Assembly: GCA_015179125.1 (NCBI GenBank)
Contig: WHVA01000004.1
Span: 310,001-374,000, forward strand
Length of the DNA: 64,000 nucleotides
Direction: 5' to 3'
Source: Gautieria morchelliformis
Taxonomy: Eukaryota > Basidiomycota > Agaricomycetes > Gomphales > Gomphaceae
Part shown: in pieces, positions 59,401 to 64,000 of the stretch
How the letters are laid out: each line of letters opens with the position of its first letter
How positions within the stretch are numbered: position 1 is the first letter of the stretch
The notes under the pieces: generated by a model
Databases searched by the model: none
Told to the model about the DNA's origin: nothing
What the model saw: only the letters and a program-made list of their open reading frames with translations
Translations under genes and position numbers: made by a program

Positions 59401-59532
59401 AGAGATCTTTGAGCCAGCCTTCCGGGTGTGCCTCGTCATGAATAAGCGTGGCAGGTGGTAACTCAGGGACATCTGTATCTTATCAGTACCCGATATATCA
59501 ATGATGTGAATACACAATACGCACCAGGCACA
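56405..59532 (-). mobile_element. hAT DNA transposon, far end cut by chromovirus
   Basis: The 3' end (transposase on minus strand) begins about 56,405 with TAGTGTTCTCCGGGATCGGG, a hAT-like terminus, followed by about 150 bp of GGGCTCGGGC/GCCCGGGC-type subterminal repeats typical of Ac-like hATs. Possible 8-bp duplication near TCTCGCGAG at the terminus could not be paired because the other end is not in view: the gypsy LTR at 59,533 interrupts the element. Confidence 0.75.
56590..59480 (-). pseudogene. hAT transposase with BED finger and hATC dimerisation domain
   Basis: Minus-strand gene with several short introns. From the N-terminus: DEAHPEGWLKDLYGIEDLPE (about 59,410), BED zinc finger with DCKLCRC and TLRRHVQSMHE (59,290-59,150), GKYKKWCAKTGFISKLPNAV, NPHFKEMLVMAS, RNase H-like core with CTCDAWQASNVDGYFAVTGH and the second Asp in GWVTCDNASNN, HRIRCLSHCINLATQAV, RWSSTYIMLDQAYRNRE, YYFHQFADTAQHEFS, YNKTEDSPAYIMSM, and hATC with DLIEWWGVHE, ASSVSSERVFSSSGITISKR (56,830). 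It cuts and pastes the element. In-frame TGA stops lie at 59,263-59,265, 58,100-58,102, 56,911-56,913 and 56,794-56,796, so it is dead. The C-terminal acidic tail ends at 56,584. Confidence 0.88.
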
Positions 59533-60012
59533 TGTAAGGGCAACCCTGGCTAGTCGTGGAGATCACACTACCACACAACTGACAAGGGGAAATCCAAAGT
59601 ATGTATAAATGAACGGAGTATACAAGAGAGGGGATTCTCACCTGACAAGGGGAAATCCAAAGAGAAAAGTCTAAGGACCCCCAATGTCAGCGAGCCCGTA
59701 TTATACTACGCTGCGCAGCCAGGGACAACACTTGGCACCCGCCATCAACCCTGCATCCCCTGACCCTTGATCGACCCTTGATGCCACCTATTATGCGAGT
59801 CGCTTGATTTCCGACACTGTTCCGGGGGTGGAAGTCGGAAATTGGAGTGGAACTGGCAAGGCGAACGGAACTGGTGGAAGTTCTCCCAGAAGCGGAATCA
59901 TTTCCGAAAGCGGAGGCGGAGATGGAATCGGAACCGGAAGCGGAGTCGGAAATGGAGTCGGAACTGGGTGTGGTGTAGGAACTGGAAATGGAAAACAGGG
60001 TGTCCCCTGACA
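59533..60012 (-). repeat. Chromovirus 3' LTR
   Basis: 480 bp, TGTCAGGGGACA...TTGCCCTTACA on the minus strand. Same family as the solo LTR at 1912-2401. Rich in GGAATC/GGAAC-type short repeats and containing two copies of TTTGGATTTCCCCTTGTCAG. Confidence 0.92.
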
Positions 60013-62938
60013 TCACCCCCCCTCTAGCGTGCTGCGTCCTCGAAGCACGGGATACGAGGGATTGAAATGCCAGCGAGCGGATTCGGCGAGGGGCACCGGG
60101 ATGTGTCCTATAGAACTCCCCGAGCTTGTCCGGGGCGGAAACATCTTGCTCCGGGACCCACGAATTCTCTTCGTACCCATACCCTTCCCACTTCACGAGG
60201 AATTGGAGTCGTCCTCGCACAAACCGGCTGTCCAGGATCCGTTCCACCACATAGTGCTCCTCCCCATCTACAATCTCTGGCAGAGGTGGCGGATGAGCCT
60301 TCCGACCTGGAATTGGGTCCTCAAGCATAGGGAGCAACTTCACCACGTTGAAGACGGGGTGGAGGCGGGACATGGACATCGGAAGTCGGAGGCGGTATGC
60401 ATTCCGTCCAACCCTCCGCATCACTGTGAAGGGCCCAAGGTAGCGGTGGGCAAGCTTCTGTGAAGGGCGTGTGGTGCGGATGTCACTTGCATCTAGATAC
60501 ACCTTGTCTCCAACTTGGTACTCTGGGGCAGGAACCCGGCGTTGGTTGTAGTACCTCGCCATGTCATCCTTGGCCTTTGCAAGGGCCGACTTGGCTTCCG
60601 AAAGGGTGGAGTCCATGCGGTCTCGGAACTCATTGACCGTCTCGAGTCGGGACTCAGCCTGGCGTGGTTCGAAGCCCATCCGCGGGTGTCGTCCGGAGTC
60701 GAGCATGAAGGGAGTCTGTTGTGTGGCGGAATGGACATGGTTGTTGTATTGGAATTCCGCCAGCGGAAGTAATTCATCCCAGTCGTCCTGCCTCTCATTG
60801 ACAAAGAGGCGGAGATATTGCTCCAACTCCTGATTGACCCGTTCCGTCTGTCCGTCACCCTGCGGATGGTACGCCGTGGTGGTAGCTAGCTTTATGCCGA
60901 GCAGGCGGTAGAGCTCCCGAGTCAGTTCCGCGACAAACTGCGGACCTCGGTCGGAAACAACTTGCTTCGGGAGCCCATGCAACTTCCAGACATGGGCTAG
61001 GAACAGGCGGGCCGCTCCGAGGGCTGTGATCGTCGTGTGCGTCGGAATGAAGTGGGACACCTTGCTTACCGAATCCACGACGTTCATGATCGCGTCGTAG
61101 CCATGGGACTCTGGGAGTTCAACAATGAAGTCGACGCTGATGGTGTCCCAGCGGGATTCGGGAATCGGGAGCGGAACAAGTTCTCCGACGGGTGGGTGTC
61201 GTTGCGCTTTGGTTCGGAGACAAAGATCACATGTCTTCACGTACTGTCCAATGTAGCGGGACATCTGAGGCCACCAGTAATTCCGAGCCACTAACTCCAG
61301 CGTCTTCCACCTGCCAGCATGCCCAGCGACCCGCGTGTCATGGTGCTGGGACACGATGCGGCGGCGGAGGTCCGCCCCATCTGGAACGTAGACCTTGCCT
61401 CTGAAGTGGAGCAGCCCATCCCGTTCCGACCATTCCGCTGCCCGTACCGACCGTGAGTGCCCTTTCCGAAGTTCCTCCACTGCCTTCACCACCGACTCCT
61501 CCTTCTCTCCATTCCGGTACTGTCTCCGGATGTCCCGGAGCATTTCCGCTTCCGCTCCAACTGCAGTCACCCCTTCGAGGGCGCGGATTGCGAAGAGACC
61601 TGGGCGGAGCAGTGTCATATCCGCATTGTCTCCGCTTCCGCTTCCATGATCCGCACGGCGGGATAGGGCATCGGGCTTGCCCATGGTGCGGCCCGGGCGG
61701 TGGTGGAGCATGAAGTCAAACCGGGACAGGTGTAGGGACCACCGTGCTTGTCGTCGGTTCAACTTCTTAGACGTGCGGAAATACTCAAGGTTCTTGTGGT
61801 CTGTCCAGATCTCAAATGGGCATAGAGCACCCTCGAGGAAGTGTCGCCACTCCTCCAGCGCTCGGATGATTGCCAGCATCTCCTTGTCGTGGATCTCATA
61901 GTTCCGCTCGACCGGACTGAGACTCTTAGAGAAGAAGGCAATCGGATGCCACCCCCCGCCTTCTTCCGATGACTGTTGCGACAAGACCGCTCCGGTAGCT
62001 GCGTCGGAAGAATCCGCCTCGACTCGGTAAGGGCGAGAGTCGTCGGGAAAGATCAGGACCGGGGCGGAAGTGATCAGCTCTTTGAGTTTGTCAAAGGAAG
62101 TCTGTTCCGGCTCTCCCCACCGCCATCCAACCTCCTTCTTGGTGAGGTCAAAGAGGGCACGGGCGTGGCAGGAGAAGTCCTTGATGAACCGCCGGTAGAA
62201 ATTGACAAACCCAATGAAGGACTGGACTTCCTTCTTGTTCCGCGGCACCGGCCAATCCGACACACCGGAAACCTTGACGGGGTCCATTTCCACCTTTCCT
62301 TCCGACACAATCACCCCAAGATACTCTATCCGCGTCCGCTCAAATTCGCACTTTTCCGGCTTGAGACACAGGTTGTACTCCCGGAGTCGTTCCAGCACTC
62401 TCCGCACGACTTCCCGATGTTCGGACATTGTTTTTGTGAAGATGAGGATGTCATCGAGGTAGACGCAGACAACCCCTTCTGCTATCATGTCACGGAAAAT
62501 GTCATTCATCATCGTCTGGAACGTGGCAGGACTATTGGTGAGGCCAAAGAACATGACCTGTGGCTCAAAGAGTCCTCGGTTGGTGCGGAATGCGGCCTTC
62601 CACTCATCTCCCTCCCGGATCCGGACATTATTGAAGCCCCAGCGGACATCCAGCTTAGTGAAGTACTTCGCCCCGCGGAGTTGTGTGATCAATTCGGAAA
62701 TGAGCGGAATGGGGTACCGGTTCTTGATCGTGATCGCATTCAAGGCCCGGTAATCCTGCACCAGTCTGAGCGAGCCGTCCTTCTTCTTGATGAAGAACAC
62801 CGGAGATGCCATGGGTGACTTGGAGGGGCGGATCCTCCCTGTACGGAGATTTTCCGCAAGGAATGCATCGAGCTCTACCTGCTCCTTGGGTGACAGCGGG
62901 TAGACCTTGCAGTTGGTGGGCTTCGACCCAGGCTCCAA
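59687..62938 (-). CDS. Chromovirus pol: RT, RNase H, integrase, chromodomain
   Basis: Open frame of 1,083 residues. RT: SPVFFIKKKDGSLRLVQDYR, YFTKLDVRWGFNNVRI, catalytic VCVYLDDILIFTK. RNase H: YRVEADSSDAATGAVLSQQS, NYEIHDKEMLAIIRALEEW, FEIWTDHKNLEYF, DALSRRADHGS. Integrase: HHCC zinc region (VAGHAGRWKTLELVARNYWW, CDLCLRTKAQ), core VSDRGPQFVAELTRELYRLL and TAYHPQGDGQTERVNQELEQ, GPF-like YLGPFTVMRRVG. Chromodomain at about residue 935: YVVERILDSRF, LQFLVKWEGYGYEENSWVPE. Chromodomains target integration to marked chromatin. The frame continues for about 110 residues into the 3' LTR. Fossil virus-like element; described at family level only. Confidence 0.93.
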   Translation of the reverse strand: MEPGSKPTNCKVYPLSPKEQVELDAFLAENLRTGRIRPSKSPMASPVFFIKKKDGSLRLVQDYRALNAITIKNRYPIPLISELITQLRGAKYFTKLDVRWGFNNVRIREGDEWKAAFRTNRGLFEPQVMFFGLTNSPATFQTMMNDIFRDMIAEGVVCVYLDDILIFTKTMSEHREVVRRVLERLREYNLCLKPEKCEFERTRIEYLGVIVSEGKVEMDPVKVSGVSDWPVPRNKKEVQSFIGFVNFYRRFIKDFSCHARALFDLTKKEVGWRWGEPEQTSFDKLKELITSAPVLIFPDDSRPYRVEADSSDAATGAVLSQQSSEEGGGWHPIAFFSKSLSPVERNYEIHDKEMLAIIRALEEWRHFLEGALCPFEIWTDHKNLEYFRTSKKLNRRQARWSLHLSRFDFMLHHRPGRTMGKPDALSRRADHGSGSGDNADMTLLRPGLFAIRALEGVTAVGAEAEMLRDIRRQYRNGEKEESVVKAVEELRKGHSRSVRAAEWSERDGLLHFRGKVYVPDGADLRRRIVSQHHDTRVAGHAGRWKTLELVARNYWWPQMSRYIGQYVKTCDLCLRTKAQRHPPVGELVPLPIPESRWDTISVDFIVELPESHGYDAIMNVVDSVSKVSHFIPTHTTITALGAARLFLAHVWKLHGLPKQVVSDRGPQFVAELTRELYRLLGIKLATTTAYHPQGDGQTERVNQELEQYLRLFVNERQDDWDELLPLAEFQYNNHVHSATQQTPFMLDSGRHPRMGFEPRQAESRLETVNEFRDRMDSTLSEAKSALAKAKDDMARYYNQRRVPAPEYQVGDKVYLDASDIRTTRPSQKLAHRYLGPFTVMRRVGRNAYRLRLPMSMSRLHPVFNVVKLLPMLEDPIPGRKAHPPPLPEIVDGEEHYVVERILDSRFVRGRLQFLVKWEGYGYEENSWVPEQDVSAPDKLGEFYRTHPGAPRRIRSLAFQSLVSRASRTQHARGGVMSGDTLFSISSSYTTPSSDSISDSASGSDSISASAFGNDSASGRTSTSSVRLASSTPISDFHPRNSVGNQATRIIGGIKGRSRVRGCRVDGGCQVLSLAAQRSIIRAR

Positions 62939-63921
62939 CTCGATGGCATGGTCCCACAGTTTCCGGGAGGCAGGGCATCAAACGACTCCTTGGAGAAGAC
63001 GTCCTCAAACTCTCGCAGGTACTCCGGAATTTCCGCCTCCACTCTATCATACCTCTTAGAGGCTTCAGCAAGGCGTTGCGAAATATTTCCGGTGGCACGG
63101 ATGTGTTCCGCCTCCGGCGGAAGGTTTACGTACAGCAAGCGCTCCCCTTCCGTCAGAGTGTCTTCCAGGCCGAGTCGGATGACGTCGGAATCGGAATTGG
63201 AAGGGGGATCCGGGTCAAATTCCGCTTCCGAGTCTTCTTCTGCAAGCAGTGGATGGGGGCCGGAACGACAGGTCTGTATGAGCCGTTCGGTCTTCCGCTG
63301 CTCTTGGCGCTCCTTCCGCACTTCCGACCGGCACATGTGACACTTGGCTGGACATCGACTCATCAGTACCTTCCGAGTCTGCCAATTGATCTCCGGGTTG
63401 TGCTCTTGAAGCCAGGTAAACCCGAGGATGATGTCTTGCTTCCCCAGGCTGGTGACAGCGAAGGAAGTGCGTTCCGAGTGTCCATCGTAGCGGAGAATTG
63501 TGTCCACTATCTCCGTGATGGACCCTGCCTCATTGGGGCTTCCATCCACATTGAACACCGGGATTGCACGTTGCAACTTCCGCGTGGTCAGTCGGTTCCG
63601 TTCCACATAGTCCCGGTCCATAAACTGACCAGTGGCCCCGCAGTCGACAAGGGCGGGTCCGGATTTGACTTCCGCCGTATCGGTCGTCTGGATCTCTACC
63701 TTAATGACTAGTGACTTGGGGCCAGGGGTGGCAGCAACAACATAGCGCTTCGGAAGGCGTCTCTCCCAAGGGCGGATGCGGGATAGACTGGGGGTCGGAT
63801 TTGGCTTTTGTGTGACTTTATCCGGTGGGTCTGTATGAAGTGAGGGGAGTCGGGGCTTTTCATTCTCTACTTCAAGACAGGCAAACCGGTTATGTACAGG
63901 CAGCAGGGGCACACATCTCAC
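62875..63921 (-). pseudogene. Chromovirus gag end and protease region
   Basis: Minus-strand frame of about 348 residues with a retropepsin-like active-site region (GPALVDCGATGQFMDRDYVE) and DIILGFTWLQEHNPEINW, the standard gypsy protease flanking motif, followed by the acidic linker that leads to RT. Gag proper is beyond the window. Confidence 0.82.
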
Positions 63922-64000
63922 CCGCTGCGCGTCACAAAATCCGACGCATCTTCCGCTTCCGATGCGCCATGTTCCGCATTTTCGGAAATTCCTTCCGCAG

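Larger units (their letters stand above)
59533..64000 (-). mobile_element. Ty3/gypsy chromovirus, continuing past the right edge
   Basis: On the minus strand the element shows gag/protease, RT, RNase H, integrase and a chromodomain, then the purine tract AGAGGGGGGGTGA and a 480-bp 3' LTR. The 5' LTR and most of gag lie beyond 64,000. It is inserted in the 5' part of the hAT element. The pol frame is open for over 1,000 residues and the element looks recent, with about one break visible between protease and RT regions. Confidence 0.93.

Noticed and set aside
1-64000. CRISPR arrays, bacterial operons, ribosome binding sites, telomere repeats
   Set aside because: No spaced direct repeats of that kind, no TTAGGG arrays; gene structure with GT-AG introns is eukaryotic, so bacterial signals do not apply.

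Overview
This is a fungal genomic window, almost certainly from a mushroom-forming basidiomycete (Agaricomycetes). The signs are very short introns (about 40-70 nt) in every host-like gene, a NACHT-WD40 NOD-like receptor, a DUF6533-type membrane protein gene, a WDR24/Rtc1-like gene, a Crypton-like tyrosine recombinase, a chromodomain Ty3/gypsy element and APE-RT-RNaseH LINEs. The mix resembles Rhizoctonia-type genomes, but genus cannot be proven from sequence alone. Most of the window is transposon graveyard; only one host gene (the NLR at 49.2-54.6 kb) looks intact. No rRNA, tRNA gene, CRISPR or telomere repeat was seen.

Layout. 0-0.6 kb: coiled-coil, gag-like remnant. 0.6-3.4 kb: 5'-truncated LINE on the minus strand, split by a solo LTR (1912-2401) with a 5-bp target duplication. 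3.4-12.8 kb: remains of a plus-strand Ty3/gypsy element whose gag is interrupted by a nearly complete Ty1/copia element (4802-9274, minus), followed by LTR-like debris. 12.8-13.2 and 21.8-22.2 kb: two copies of a 400-bp TG...CA repeat. 15.0-16.65 kb: a DUF6533 membrane protein gene on the minus strand that has lost its start where a second Ty3/gypsy element (16.65-21.77 kb) begins; that element carries a SINE-like insertion in its integrase. 22.2-24.2 kb: an intron-containing tyrosine recombinase (Crypton-like).

24.46-47.62 kb is one large imperfect inverted duplication. Each arm carries a decayed copy of an Rtc1/WDR24-like WD40 gene (left + at 24.5-28.1 kb, right - at 44-47.6 kb) plus flanking sequence. 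The arms differ by roughly 6-16% where I compared them. A full-length LINE (29,861-36,417) sits only in the left arm with a clean target duplication, so it arrived after the duplication. The symmetry axis is near 40,857, in a perfect 41-bp hairpin.

49.16-54.61 kb (+): a C2-helical-NACHT-WD40 receptor with at least ten introns and 14 near-identical 43-residue WD repeats that vary mostly at a few positions, the pattern of fungal nonself-recognition receptors under repeat shuffling. 56.0-64.0 kb: nested elements, namely a LINE tail remnant, a hAT transposon with four TGA-interrupted exons, and a chromovirus (Ty3/gypsy with chromodomain) that runs off the right edge and whose LTR is the same family as the solo LTR at 1.9 kb.
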